Origin: Streptosporangium violaceochromogenes
GTDB lineage: Bacteria > Actinomycetota > Actinomycetes > Streptosporangiales > Streptosporangiaceae
Reading direction: 5' to 3'
Assembly: GCF_014654615.1 (NCBI RefSeq)
Contig: NZ_BNBB01000004.1
Location: 186,001 to 250,000 of the forward strand
DNA: 64,000 nt
A program made the position numbers and the translations under genes. Under the pieces are notes generated by a model. That model did no database searches. It was not told the DNA's origin and saw nothing but the letters and a program-made list of their open reading frames with translations. The first letter of the stretch is position 1. Every line of letters starts with the position of its first letter. Of this stretch, positions 1 through 9,152 are shown piece by piece.

Positions 1-98
1 AAACCCCAAGGAATCGGAAGATCAACATGAAACGGATCAAAATCACGCAAAAACCCCGCCCGCCCCGTCGGCCCGGCTCCCTCGACCTTCGCACCCCC

Positions 99-1475
99 TC
101 AGGACGGGCGCTCCCGTTCTGAGGCGTCCAGCGGACCCGAAGGGTCCGCGGAGCCCGGCAGGAACAGCCTGCCGACGAACCACAGAACCATCCCGCCCGC
201 GATCAGCGCGCCCGCGCGGACGTAGACGTCGCCACCGCGCCCGGTGACGGGCAGCGCCAGGACGCAGCAGACCACCGCTCCCAGAGCGGGCATCCAGCTC
301 GGCGCCCGATAGTGGTCGTGGTCCACCGGATCTCGGCGGAGCACAAGAACCGCGACGTTGACCAGCGCGAACACCAACAGCAGCAGCAGCACCGTCGTGT
401 CGGCCAGGTCCCCCACGTCGCCGGTGACGACCAGGGCGGCCGCGATCGCGACGGTGAACAGGATGGCCACCCACGGGGTGGCCCGGCGGGCGTGAACCAC
501 CGCGAAGACCCCCGGCACGATCCCCTCTTTCGCCATGCCGTACACCAGGCGTGAGGCCATGATCATGTTGATCAGCGCGGTGTTGCCCACCGCGAGCAGC
601 GCGATGAGCGCGAACAGCTTGGGGGGAAAGGCCAGGCCCGCCACCTTGACGACCTCCAGGAGCGGGCCGGTCGAGGTCATGAGGGTCTGGGTGTCCACCA
701 GCGTGGTCGCGGTGAACGCGACCGCGAGGTAGATCACCGCCGCCACGGCCAGGCCGCCGAAGAGCGCGCGAGGGTAGTCGCGCTGTGGTTCCCGGGACTC
801 CTCGGCGAGGTTCACCGAGTCCTCGAAGCCGAGCAGCGCGTAGAAGGCCAGAGCGGTGCCTCCGAGCACACCGAGGAAGGCTCCGCCTTCCGGGCGGAAC
901 TCCAGCGCGCGGGCGGGCTCGCCCTCGCCGGAGAGCAGGGCGTAGATCCCGATCACGATGACGACCACCAGACCGAACGCCTCAATGATCGTCAGCACCA
1001 CGTTGACCTTGATGGACTCGGAGATCCCCGCCAGGTTCACCAGCGTCACCAGCGCCAGGAAGACGAGGGCTCCGACGACGACCGGCAGCGAGACGAACTC
1101 GGCCAGGTATTTGCCGCCGAACGCGCGGGCCGCCGCGCTCGCCGAGGTGATGCCGCTCATCAGCACCGCGAAGGCCACGATGAAGGTCACGAAGGGAAGC
1201 TTGAACGCCTTGTTGGCGTAGAGAGCGGCCCCCGCCGCCCGCGGGTACTTCCCGACGAGCTCGGCGTAGGCGGTGGCGGTCAGCGCGGCGAGCACGAAGG
1301 CGACGAGGAACGGCAGCCAGAGCGCGCCGCCGACGTGCCCGGCCACCTTCCCGACCAGCGCGTAGATTCCCGCGCCCAGGATGTCCCCCACCACGAACAG
1401 CAGCAGCACCTTGCGCCCGATCACCCGTTTGAGCGAGTGCTGGACGGTACCAGAACCGATCATCGCCTCAGCCAT
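99..1475 (-). CDS. APC-family amino-acid permease
   Basis: Predicted integral-membrane amino-acid or polyamine transporter of the APC superfamily, 458 residues with about twelve hydrophobic segments. The first segment (about residues 22-45) contains GDILGAGIYALVG, the glycine-rich unwound stretch typical of helix 1, which forms part of the substrate site in this family. A second conserved stretch, GFEDSVNLAEESREPQRDYP, in mid-protein matches the loop after helix 6 of cationic and broad-specificity permeases. The C-terminal tail is short, polar and Ser/Glu/Arg-rich. The gene is monocistronic and divergent from the small lipoprotein gene. Substrate cannot be read from sequence. An ATG four codons inside is an alternative start. 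Confidence 0.9.
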   Translation of the reverse strand: MAEAMIGSGTVQHSLKRVIGRKVLLLFVVGDILGAGIYALVGKVAGHVGGALWLPFLVAFVLAALTATAYAELVGKYPRAAGAALYANKAFKLPFVTFIVAFAVLMSGITSASAAARAFGGKYLAEFVSLPVVVGALVFLALVTLVNLAGISESIKVNVVLTIIEAFGLVVVIVIGIYALLSGEGEPARALEFRPEGGAFLGVLGGTALAFYALLGFEDSVNLAEESREPQRDYPRALFGGLAVAAVIYLAVAFTATTLVDTQTLMTSTGPLLEVVKVAGLAFPPKLFALIALLAVGNTALINMIMASRLVYGMAKEGIVPGVFAVVHARRATPWVAILFTVAIAAALVVTGDVGDLADTTVLLLLLVFALVNVAVLVLRRDPVDHDHYRAPSWMPALGAVVCCVLALPVTGRGGDVYVRAGALIAGGMVLWFVGRLFLPGSADPSGPLDASERERPS

Positions 1476-1607
1476 ACGGCCCTCTTACCCTTCACGTCGC
1501 CGAAATCACCCTGGGTAACAGAGCCCCCTCCTGTAAGCGATGTGAAAGCGGGTCGCAAGGGACCTCCCTACGATTTCTCCTGTCACACGATGCAATGAAA
1601 GGCGAAA

Positions 1608-2000
1608 ATGCTGTCCGTCCTCTCCTCCCGTCGCGTCGCCGCCACCGTCGCGGGAGCCGTCCTCCTCTCCCTGTCCGCCGCCTGCGGCGGGTCGGGCAAC
1701 ACCGCGCTCTGCAGTGAGGCGCCGTGGTCGAAGGCCTTCACCGACTACACCACCAGCGCAGGCGCGAGCGCGGGTGACCTGAACAAGTTCAACGAGGCGA
1801 ACGCCAAGCTCGCGGCCGACCTCAAGGAACTGGCCGGTAAGGCCGACGGCGACCTCGCCGCCGCGCTCAACGACCTCTCCGCCACCTGGGCCTCCCTGAA
1901 GGTCGACCCCAAGGACCCCGCCGCCAGCAGCGCGGCGCTCGGCTCGCTGGGCACCAAGACCCAGGAGGCCGTCGGCAAGCTGGCCAAGGCCTGCTCCTAA
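1608..2000 (+). CDS. Small secreted lipoprotein of unknown function
   Basis: A 130-residue predicted lipoprotein. The N-terminus has two arginines, a hydrophobic stretch and a lipobox LSAAC with the lipidated cysteine at residue 26, so the mature protein should sit on the outer face of the cytoplasmic membrane. The mature part is Ala/Lys/Asp-rich and looks mostly helical, with two further cysteines (about 36 and 129) that could form a disulfide. I recognise no named domain. An AAAGGCGAAA element precedes the ATG, and three strong hairpins follow the stop. It is probably a monocistronic cell-envelope protein. Confidence 0.75.
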   Translation: MLSVLSSRRVAATVAGAVLLSLSAACGGSGNTALCSEAPWSKAFTDYTTSAGASAGDLNKFNEANAKLAADLKELAGKADGDLAAALNDLSATWASLKVDPKDPAASSAALGSLGTKTQEAVGKLAKACS

Positions 2001-2016
2001 CCCGGTCTCTCCTCCC

Positions 2017-2146
2017 TCGTGTCCCGTCTCACGACGGGACACGACCGGCACACAAGCCGGTGCGGTCGCCGCTCCGCCTGCGGGGGGCAGCGCGGCGCGG
2101 CGACCGCACCGGCCGATCCGAAGGCCCCGCCGGCGCGGGGCCTTCG
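2017..2146. terminator. Three consecutive hairpins between convergent genes
   Basis: Three perfect inverted repeats lie between the lipoprotein gene and the convergent glycosyltransferase gene: a 12-bp stem with 4-nt loop (arms 2017-2028 and 2033-2044), a 17-bp stem with 24-nt loop (2056-2072 and 2097-2113), and a 12-bp stem with CGGC loop (2119-2130 and 2135-2146). None has a clear T-tract on the plus strand, which is common for actinomycete terminators. Their position between convergent stops suggests bidirectional termination. Confidence 0.7.
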
Positions 2147-2161
2147 CCGTGGAAGGGGGCG

Positions 2162-3268
2162 TCAGCCCCGGGGGGCGCGGGCCTCGGCATAGCACTGCTC
2201 GAAGCCTTCGAGCACCGCCGGCCAGGAGCTGCGGACGGGCTCGGTCTCACGGTTGTGCGCCGCGATGGCCTCGCGCAGCTCACGGTCGCGGACCAGCCTG
2301 GCCACCGAGGCGACCAGGCCGTCGAAGCTCTGACCGAGCAGGCCCTCCTTGCCGGGACGCACGAAGTCGGCCACCCCGCTCTGGGCCCGAGCGACCACCG
2401 GAACCCCCGCCGACCTGGCCTCCAGCGCCGCCAGCCCGAAGGACTCGCGCGGCGCGGGCGCGACGAACACATCCGCCGAGGCGAGCAGCTCGCGGATCCG
2501 GTCACGGCTGTAACGGCCCGGCAGCGAGACCCAGCCGCTCATCCCGTTGGCCCGCAGATAGCGTTCCATCTGGGAGCGCGCCGGGCCGTCGCCGACGACG
2601 GTGGCCCGCATCGGCGTCTCCCCCGGCACCTGGGCGCGGGCCTCCCGCAGCAGACGAAGCAGCCGGACCGGCTGTTTGCGCGGGGCCAGCCGTCCCACGG
2701 CGACGACGTGGACCGGCTCCTGGGGCCCGTGCCGTACCGGGCGGGAGGAACGCCAGCCGGAGACGTCGAGGCCGTTGGAGACCACGTGCACCGGCACCCC
2801 GCGGCCGGCGACCGCGCGGACCGGCAGGGCCGCGGCCTCGCTCACCGAGGTGCCCACCAGCCCCCACCGGTGCCACTCGAACAGCAGCCGCAGCCCCCGG
2901 TAGACCCCGCGGGTCACCGGATCCCACATGCTGTGCACGGTCACGACGGCGGGCAGCCCGGCGCGTACGGCCGCGCGGACGCCCATCCAGGCGAACGGCG
3001 AGACCGCGCCGGTGTGGACGTGCACCACGTCCGGACGCCGCGCCGCCATCAGCCGCAGCAGATGGGCGCCCCCGAAGGGGTGCACGGGCAGGTCGAAGGG
3101 GAGTTTCGCCACGATCCGGTGTACCCCGGGCAAGGGCTTTCCCGGGGTGGCGGTCGCCACCTCCACCTGGTGCCCCGCCTCGCGCTGCACGCGGATCAGA
3201 TCGGCCACCTGCACCTCGATGCCGCCAAGACGGGGAAGGTAACAGTCACTGACGTGGAGGATCCTCAC
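2162..3268 (-). CDS. GT4-family glycosyltransferase
   Basis: A 368-residue retaining glycosyltransferase of family GT4 with GT-B fold. The N-terminal Rossmann domain opens with MRILHVSDCYLPRLGGIE; the GG loop is the usual acceptor-side glycine-rich turn. The C-terminal domain carries the EX7E nucleotide-sugar motif as ESFGLAALE (residues 275-283). The start is the GTG at 3268. The neighbouring divergent genes encode a PIG-L deacetylase and a flippase-like membrane protein, so the enzyme may glycosylate a lipid-linked or pseudo-disaccharide acceptor. Donor and acceptor are not determinable from the sequence; a PimA- or MshA-like role is possible but not shown. Confidence 0.88.
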   Translation of the reverse strand: MRILHVSDCYLPRLGGIEVQVADLIRVQREAGHQVEVATATPGKPLPGVHRIVAKLPFDLPVHPFGGAHLLRLMAARRPDVVHVHTGAVSPFAWMGVRAAVRAGLPAVVTVHSMWDPVTRGVYRGLRLLFEWHRWGLVGTSVSEAAALPVRAVAGRGVPVHVVSNGLDVSGWRSSRPVRHGPQEPVHVVAVGRLAPRKQPVRLLRLLREARAQVPGETPMRATVVGDGPARSQMERYLRANGMSGWVSLPGRYSRDRIRELLASADVFVAPAPRESFGLAALEARSAGVPVVARAQSGVADFVRPGKEGLLGQSFDGLVASVARLVRDRELREAIAAHNRETEPVRSSWPAVLEGFEQCYAEARAPRG

Positions 3269-3303
3269 CGTGCCAGCGTAGCCCCGCGTGAGATCATGCC
3301 GGT

Positions 3304-4212
3304 GTGCCCGCCGGAGCCCGGCCCGCGGGCCGCCTCCGGGACAGGGCCTCCGGGACAGGGCCTCCGGGCCGCCCGGAACGCGCAGAGGAGCCGAGAGCCA
3401 TCGAGACCGCCAGAACCGCCGTGTTCTTCCACGCCCACCCCGACGACGAGGCTCTGCTGACCGCGGGCACCATGGCGATGCTCGCCGACGAGGGGCACCG
3501 GGTGGTCCTCGTGGTGGCCACCTCCGGAGAGCGCGGCCAGGCCGACCTCGCCCCCGGTGAGGCGCTCGGCACCGCCCGGATCGCCGAACTGTACAGGTCC
3601 GCCGCGGCCCTGGGCTGCGCCCGGGTGGTCAACCTCGGCTACGGCGACTCCGGCCTCGCCCCCGGCGGAGGCGAGGCCGAAGACCGCCCGGACAACGCGT
3701 TCATCGACGCCGACGTCGAGGAGGCCGCCGGGCGCCTCGCGGCCGTCCTCACCGAGGAGGGGGCCGAGCTGCTGACGACCTACGACCCCGCCGGCGGCTA
3801 CGGACACCCCGACCACGTCCAGGTGCACCGGGTCGGCGGCCGGGCGGCCGAGATCGCGGGCACCCCGATCGTGCTTGAGGCCACGGTCGACCGCGACCCC
3901 CTGCTCAAGGGGATCCGCCTGGCCCGCAGGTTCTATCCGCAGCTGGACGTCCGCGCCTTCGAACGGGCCTACTCCCCCGGCGAGGCGATCACCCACCGGG
4001 TGAACGTACGGCGCTTCGCCCGGCGGAAGCGGGCGAGCATGGCCGCGCACGCCTCCCAGGCCACCGGGGCCGACACCCGCACGCTGGGGGTCATGCTGAA
4101 GATCCCGCGACCGATCTACCGTCTCGTCTTCGGCACCGAGTGGTACGTCCGGCGCGGCCTGCCTCCGGGCACCCGGCTGAGGCACCCGTTCGAACTTCCT
4201 CCCCGCGGATGA
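3304..4212 (+). CDS. PIG-L/LmbE-family deacetylase
   Basis: Zinc-dependent de-N-acetylase family that includes MshB and PIG-L. The zinc motif AHPDDE lies at residues 44-49 when counted from the GTG at 3304, and GYGHPDH in the middle supplies the other conserved histidines. The C-terminal ~80 residues are basic and resemble those of actinobacterial paralogues. The start is uncertain: residues 1-32 are low-complexity Gly/Pro/Arg encoded by a duplicated GCCTCCGGGACAGG sequence and look non-conserved. A good AGAGGAG site (3384-3390) precedes an ATC codon at residue 33, with no ATG or GTG nearby. The gene is followed 34 bp later by the flippase-like gene, probably in one transcript. Confidence 0.85.
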   Translation: MPAGARPAGRLRDRASGTGPPGRPERAEEPRAIETARTAVFFHAHPDDEALLTAGTMAMLADEGHRVVLVVATSGERGQADLAPGEALGTARIAELYRSAAALGCARVVNLGYGDSGLAPGGGEAEDRPDNAFIDADVEEAAGRLAAVLTEEGAELLTTYDPAGGYGHPDHVQVHRVGGRAAEIAGTPIVLEATVDRDPLLKGIRLARRFYPQLDVRAFERAYSPGEAITHRVNVRRFARRKRASMAAHASQATGADTRTLGVMLKIPRPIYRLVFGTEWYVRRGLPPGTRLRHPFELPPRG

Positions 4213-4246
4213 GCCCGGGACCGGCAGACTGGGTCAGGGGGGGTAC

Positions 4247-5308
4247 ATGAAGAACAGATGGCTCCAGATCGGACTGTCGGTCGCGTCGCTGGCGCTGGCC
4301 GCCACGCTCGTGCGCTTCCTGCCGCAGATCGTGGAGGCGCTGACCGGCAAGCACGTCTCGTGGCCGCAGATCGGCGCCCAGTTCTCCCGGCTGACCTGGC
4401 AGACCGTCGCGTTGATGGCGGCCGTCTGGCTGGCGAGCCTGGTCGCCTACACCTTCGTGCTGACCGCCTCCCTGCCGGGCCTCACCCACCCGCAGGCCCT
4501 GACCCTGAACGCGGCGGGCAGCGCGGTGAGCAACCTCCTGCCGTTCGGGGGCGCGGCCGGGGTGGCGCTGACGATCGGAATGACCAGGGGGTGGGGGTTC
4601 CCGCTCCGGGCCGTCGTGGTGTCGACGCTGGCCAGCGGCATCTGGAACACGCTGTTCCGCTTCCTGCTCCCCGCGGCCGGCATCCTGGCGCTGCTGGCCG
4701 GCGGGCGATCGCTCAGCCCCGCCGTGACCAAGGCGGGCTGGGTGGGCGCGCTGTCCATCCTCCTCCTGGTCGCCGTGGTGGCCTCCGCGCTCTACTGGGA
4801 CCGCGCCGCCGCCGTGCTGGGCCGGACCCTCGACGCCGCCGTAGGGGTGCTCCCGCCTCGGATGCGCCCCCGCGAGCACGGCCCCTCCGAGGCGCTGGAC
4901 AGGCTGCGCGCCGACGTCTCCGAGATCGTCCGGCACCGCTGGCCCGGCCTGACCGTGGGCATGATCTGCTTCCTCGGCCTCCAGTGGCTGATCCTGGTCA
5001 CCTGTCTTGAGGTCACCGGCTCCTATCCCGGTCTGGCCCCCTCGATCGCCGTCTTCGCCCTGTCGCGGGTGCTGACCACCGCCGTCGTGACCCCGAGCGG
5101 AACCGGGATCATGGAGGCCGGGACCGTCGGCGCGCTGGTGTTCTTCGGTGCCCCGCTCGATTCGGCGACGGCCGCTGCGTTGCTCTTCGGCTTCTGGACC
5201 TACACTGTCGAAATCCCCTTCGGCGGCCTGGCGCTCGGGGCGTGGGCGCTTCTGCGCCGGCGCGGCAACGCGGCACCGGTCCCCGCGAAGGAGCCCGTCG
5301 GCCGCTAG
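4247..5308 (+). CDS. Lysylphosphatidylglycerol-synthase-TM/UPF0104 membrane protein
   Basis: A 353-residue polytopic membrane protein with about eight hydrophobic segments, of the family related to the flippase domain of MprF and to AglD. Supporting features are the SNLLPFGGAAGVALTIG stretch and the later TAVVTPSGTGIMEAGTVGAL motif, whose positions and glycine pattern are typical. Such proteins are thought to flip or present lipid-linked substrates. Location directly after a PIG-L deacetylase and close to a GT4 enzyme suggests a shared glycolipid pathway. The ATG at 4247 follows a GGGGG-type ribosome site. The function is inferred from family only. Confidence 0.8.
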   Translation: MKNRWLQIGLSVASLALAATLVRFLPQIVEALTGKHVSWPQIGAQFSRLTWQTVALMAAVWLASLVAYTFVLTASLPGLTHPQALTLNAAGSAVSNLLPFGGAAGVALTIGMTRGWGFPLRAVVVSTLASGIWNTLFRFLLPAAGILALLAGGRSLSPAVTKAGWVGALSILLLVAVVASALYWDRAAAVLGRTLDAAVGVLPPRMRPREHGPSEALDRLRADVSEIVRHRWPGLTVGMICFLGLQWLILVTCLEVTGSYPGLAPSIAVFALSRVLTTAVVTPSGTGIMEAGTVGALVFFGAPLDSATAAALLFGFWTYTVEIPFGGLALGAWALLRRRGNAAPVPAKEPVGR

Positions 5309-5349
5309 ATTGGGAAAGACCTTGTGCGCGATTCGAAAGGCCGCATAGC

Positions 5350-8300
5350 GTGGCGGCTGACATGGTGGCGTTCCGGGTTCTCGGTCCGGTCGAGGCGCAC
5401 TCAGGTGCCGACGAACTCGACCTCGGCGGGTTGCGGCAGCGTGCCGTCCTCGCCCGGTTACTGGTGGCGCGCGGCCATGTCGTGCCCGTCGACGTGCTGC
5501 TGTACGACCTGTGGGACGACGACGGGGCCAAGAGCGCCCAGTCGGGCCTTCAGGTCTACATCTCCCGTCTGCGCCGGGTGCTGGAGCCCGGCCGCCCCCG
5601 CGGGGGCCCCAACAGGCTGCTGGTGACCGTCGCCTCCGGCTACGCGCTGCGCGTCACCCCCGACCAGGTGGACGCCCTGCGCTTCGAGGCGCTGGTCCGC
5701 ACGGCCGGGGAGCACCTGGAGGGCGACGACCCCGCCTCGGCGCGGGCCCGGCTGGAGAAGGCCCTGGGGCTGTGGCGCGGCACCCCCTACGCCGACTTCG
5801 CCGACCAGCCGTGGGCCGAGGCCGAGGTCAACCGGCTGGCCGAACTGCGCCTGATCGCCCGCGAGCGGCACGCCGACAGCGGCCTGCGCCTGGGCATGGC
5901 CGCCGAGGCGGTACCGGACCTGGAGGCGCTGACCACCGAGCACCCGCTCCGCGAGGAGGGCTGGCGGCTGCTGGCCCTCAGCCTGTACCGCTGCGGGCGC
6001 CAGGGCGAGGCGCTGGCCGCGCTGCGCAGGGCCCGCGCGCTCCTCGCCGAGGAACTGGGTATCGACCCGGGGCCGGCGCTGCGCAAGCTGGAGTCGGACA
6101 TCCTGGCCCAGGACCCCGGCCTGCAGCTCACCCCCGCCGCGACCGGGCGGCTGCGCCCGGCGATGACCGCCGACACCTGGCCTCCCCGCCCCGCGGCGGC
6201 CCCGGCGCAGCCGCCTCCGCTTGAGTCCGAGCCGTTCGTCGGCCGGGACGCCGAGCTGAGCCGGCTGGTCACGGCCGCCGCGAGGGCCGCCCGCTTCACC
6301 GTCGCGGTGGTCGGAGGCGACGCGGGCGCGGGCAAGACCACCCTGGTCCGGCAGCTGACCCGGCGGCTCTTCGACGACGGCTGGGGCACCTCCGCGGGGG
6401 CCTGCCCCGACAGCACCGCCACCCCTCCCGGCTGGGCGTGGGTGGAGATCCTGCGCACCCTGGTGAACGCGGCCGGCCCCGGCGAGTACGGCCAGCTCCT
6501 GGCGCCGTTGCTGGACGACACCGCCCCCGAGCCCGACGACGACCAGGTCTCCGGCGGTTTCCGGCTGCACCGGGCGGTGGGCGGCTACCTGGCCGCCGTC
6601 GCCAAGGAGAGGCCGATCCTGCTGACCCTGGAGGACCTGCACTGGGCCGACGACCAGACCCTGGCGCTGCTGCGCGCGCTGCCGAGCCTGCTGGCCACCA
6701 GCCGGGTGCTGCTGGTGGTGACCTGCCGGGACAGCGAGCTGAGCGACCAGCAGGCCGAGGTGCTGGCCGCGCTCGCCCGCCTGGGGCCCGTCCGGGTCGG
6801 GCTCACCGGCCTGGACGCCCAGGCGGTGGCCGAGCTGGTGCGGGCGACCTGCGTGCGCGAGGTGGAACAGGAGGCGGTCAACAGCATCGCCGAACGCACC
6901 GGCGGCAACCCGTTCTTCGTGCGCGAGACGGTGCGCCTGCTCGACGCCGAGGCGGTGAGCGACCGGGCGACGGCCGCCGAGGTGCTCTCCGGGGTGCCCT
7001 CCGGCGTCCGCGACGTGCTGCGGCGGCGGATCTCCCGGCTGCCCTCCGCCGCGCAGCAGATCCTGCTGCAGGCCGCCGTGATCGGCCGCGACGTCGACGT
7101 GGACGTGCTGGTCGACGTGGCGGGCGACGAGGACGCCGTGGTCGAGGCGGTGGAGGCGGCGCTGCTGGCGGGGCTGGTCACCGAGCCGGGGCCCGGCATG
7201 CTCCGCTTCGATCACGACCTGGTCCGCGACACCGTCTACTCCGACGCCTCCCGGCTGCGCCGCTCCCGGCTGCACGCCTCGGTCGCGGCGGCGATCGAGC
7301 GCAGGAACCCCGGTGACGTGGCGGCGCTCGCCCACCACTACGACGCGGCCGGCACGGCCGAGACCGCCGTCAAGGCCGTACGCTACGCGGGCCTCGCCGC
7401 CGAGCAGGCCGAGCGCCGTTTCGCCCACCGCGAGGCCGCCTCGCTGTGGGAGCAGGCCATCGCCGCCTTCGACCGGTCCGGTGTCGTCCACACCCCCGGC
7501 AGCACCCGCGAGCGCCTGCTGCTGACCCTCAGCCTGATCAAGGCGCTGGCGCTGTGCGGGGACATGGCCGCGGCCCGCAAGCGGCGGCGTGAGGCGATGG
7601 ACGCGGCCCTGCCGCTGGGCAACCTGGAGCTCACCGCCCGGGTGGCCGCCTCCATGGCCGTGCCGCACAAGGGCATGGCCCGCGACTTCACCCGCACCGC
7701 CTGGGAGATCGTCGACTTCGCGGAGAAGGCCCTGGTCGAGCTGCCCGCCGCCGAGCAGTCACTGCGGGCGAGCCTGCTGGCCACCCTCGCCCTGGAGCTG
7801 GAGGGCTCGGCCACCCCCCGCGGCGAGCAGGCCTCCCTTGAGGCCGAGGAGCTGGCCCGGCGCAGCGGCGACCCCGCGCTGCTGGCGACCGCGCTGAGCG
7901 GGCGGCTGCGCCAGTCCTACGGCATCACCCCCGTCGGTGAGCGGGAGGTCATCGGCCGGGAGTTGCTGGAGGTCGGCGAGGCGACCGGTCAGGTGGCGGT
8001 GCAGGCCCTCGCCCACCTCGTGCTGATGGAGTGCGCCGCCGCCTCCGGTGACTTCGCCGAGGCGGACGCGCACGTGGCCGCCGCCGAGCGGCTCGCCCGG
8101 CGGTACGGCCTGCCGGCCCCGGCGGCCGTCGGCGCCTGGTACGCCGGGCAGCGCCTGATGATCGCGGGCGACTTCCCGGGAGCCGAGCGCGCCTACCGCA
8201 ACGCCGCCCACCTGACCGCCCGCGCCGGCATGCTCGAAGGCCGTCAGGACCTGCCGCTGATCACCACTTTCTGCCTGCACCTGGTCAACGGCCGGGCCGC

Positions 8301-8733
8301 CGACATGGTGGACGTTCTGGCCGAGGCCCACCAGCGCGGCGCGAAGTGGACCCTCGACGCCTACGCGGTGGCCCTGGCCTCGGCCGGGCACACGCGCGAC
8401 GCGCGGGCGGTCATCGCGGTGAAGACCCCGGTGCGCCCGGACTTCCTCTACGAGCTGGCGATGATCTGGCGGGCCCTGGCCGGCATGCTCCTGGACGACA
8501 GGGAGCGGATGACCGAGGCGTACGACACGCTGAAGCCGTTCGCCGAGCGGATCGCCGGCGCCGGCACCGGCGTGGTGGCGTTGTGGCCGGTCGCTCTCAC
8601 GCTGGGCGACCTAGCGCTGCGGCTGGGCCTGACCGACGCGGTGCGCCCCCACTACGAGAAGGCTCTGGCCGTGGCCCGCCGGGTCGGGGTGCCGCGCTGG
8701 GTCGAGGCGGCCCAGCGCTCACTCGGCGCGTGA
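5350..8733 (+). CDS. AfsR/SARP-type regulator with AAA+ and TPR-like domains
   Basis: A large (1127-residue) transcriptional activator. The N-terminus is an OmpR-type winged helix (AFRVLGPVEAHSG...LGGLRQRAVLARLL, about 1-100), followed by a bacterial transcriptional activator domain (about 110-260). A STAND-like ATPase follows with Walker A GGDAGAGKTTL near residue 323 and Walker B LLTLEDLHWAD near 427. The remaining ~600 residues are Ala/Leu-rich helical repeats, probably TPR-like. Family members switch on secondary metabolism or development in response to nucleotide or ligand. The start is GTG 5350 (AAGG nine bases upstream) or the in-frame ATG 5362. No biosynthetic cluster is adjacent, so the target is unknown. 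Confidence 0.87.
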   Translation: MAADMVAFRVLGPVEAHSGADELDLGGLRQRAVLARLLVARGHVVPVDVLLYDLWDDDGAKSAQSGLQVYISRLRRVLEPGRPRGGPNRLLVTVASGYALRVTPDQVDALRFEALVRTAGEHLEGDDPASARARLEKALGLWRGTPYADFADQPWAEAEVNRLAELRLIARERHADSGLRLGMAAEAVPDLEALTTEHPLREEGWRLLALSLYRCGRQGEALAALRRARALLAEELGIDPGPALRKLESDILAQDPGLQLTPAATGRLRPAMTADTWPPRPAAAPAQPPPLESEPFVGRDAELSRLVTAAARAARFTVAVVGGDAGAGKTTLVRQLTRRLFDDGWGTSAGACPDSTATPPGWAWVEILRTLVNAAGPGEYGQLLAPLLDDTAPEPDDDQVSGGFRLHRAVGGYLAAVAKERPILLTLEDLHWADDQTLALLRALPSLLATSRVLLVVTCRDSELSDQQAEVLAALARLGPVRVGLTGLDAQAVAELVRATCVREVEQEAVNSIAERTGGNPFFVRETVRLLDAEAVSDRATAAEVLSGVPSGVRDVLRRRISRLPSAAQQILLQAAVIGRDVDVDVLVDVAGDEDAVVEAVEAALLAGLVTEPGPGMLRFDHDLVRDTVYSDASRLRRSRLHASVAAAIERRNPGDVAALAHHYDAAGTAETAVKAVRYAGLAAEQAERRFAHREAASLWEQAIAAFDRSGVVHTPGSTRERLLLTLSLIKALALCGDMAAARKRRREAMDAALPLGNLELTARVAASMAVPHKGMARDFTRTAWEIVDFAEKALVELPAAEQSLRASLLATLALELEGSATPRGEQASLEAEELARRSGDPALLATALSGRLRQSYGITPVGEREVIGRELLEVGEATGQVAVQALAHLVLMECAAASGDFAEADAHVAAAERLARRYGLPAPAAVGAWYAGQRLMIAGDFPGAERAYRNAAHLTARAGMLEGRQDLPLITTFCLHLVNGRAADMVDVLAEAHQRGAKWTLDAYAVALASAGHTRDARAVIAVKTPVRPDFLYELAMIWRALAGMLLDDRERMTEAYDTLKPFAERIAGAGTGVVALWPVALTLGDLALRLGLTDAVRPHYEKALAVARRVGVPRWVEAAQRSLGA

Positions 8734-9000
8734 CGGGGAAGCCCTCTCCGCATGGGGAGAGGCCGCCGCGTGGGGAGAGACCGCCGGCGCCCGTGCCGGC
8801 GTGACCGACGTGTAGTGGGTCAGCACCACCGTCCGCACCGGCGCCGCGGCGGCCGGGCCGGGCCGGGTCCGCACGGCGTCGCCGTGAGAGACCTCCACCC
8901 CCGTGTAGACACCGCTGAAGGCGAGCGTGGCCACCAACAGTTTCAGGACGCTCGCGGCTCCGCTCGCCATCACGGGCGCCAGGCCGCTTCGCGGTCTCAT
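8719..9000 (-). CDS. Small membrane or secreted hypothetical protein
   Basis: A 93-residue product with one hydrophobic segment (about residues 14-32) that could be a signal anchor, then an Ala/Pro-rich tail. A strong GGAAGGGGAAA ribosome site precedes the ATG. The gene overlaps the 3' end of the SARP gene by 15 bp in convergent orientation. I recognise no family. It shares its upstream region with the divergent DedA gene and the candidate iron box, so it might be co-regulated. Low-complexity composition leaves real doubt. Confidence 0.5.
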   Translation of the reverse strand: MRPRSGLAPVMASGAASVLKLLVATLAFSGVYTGVEVSHGDAVRTRPGPAAAAPVRTVVLTHYTSVTPARAPAVSPHAAASPHAERASPSRAE

Positions 9001-9087
9001 GAGAGTTTCCCCTTCCGTTACTCATAGGTGTAGGTCAGGGGGGTTGCTCTCCACTTGACGTCCGCTTGCAGGGGTCCCTGTACATGG

Positions 9088-9106
9088 TGAGGTAAGCCTG
9101 TCCTAA
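9088..9106 (+). promoter_or_regulatory. Candidate IdeR/DtxR iron box
   Basis: TGAGGTAAGCCTGTCCTAA matches the actinobacterial iron-box consensus TWAGGTTAGSCTAACCTWA at about 14 of 19 positions, keeping both AGG and CCTAA ends and the central AGSCT. It lies 46 bp upstream of the DedA start and 88 bp upstream of the divergent small gene. An AT-rich TAATAT directly abuts it and could be a -10 element. Binding by an Fe(II)-dependent repressor is inferred from the match only. Confidence 0.45.
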
Positions 9107-9152
9107 TATCTACTACGGTACGACGGGCTACCGGGGCGGTGAGATCCCACAG

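Noticed and set aside
5458..7668. A 736-residue minus-strand open frame inside the SARP gene
   Set aside because: Gly/Gln/Arg/His-rich antisense frame typical of GC-rich genes; the plus strand has clear domains.
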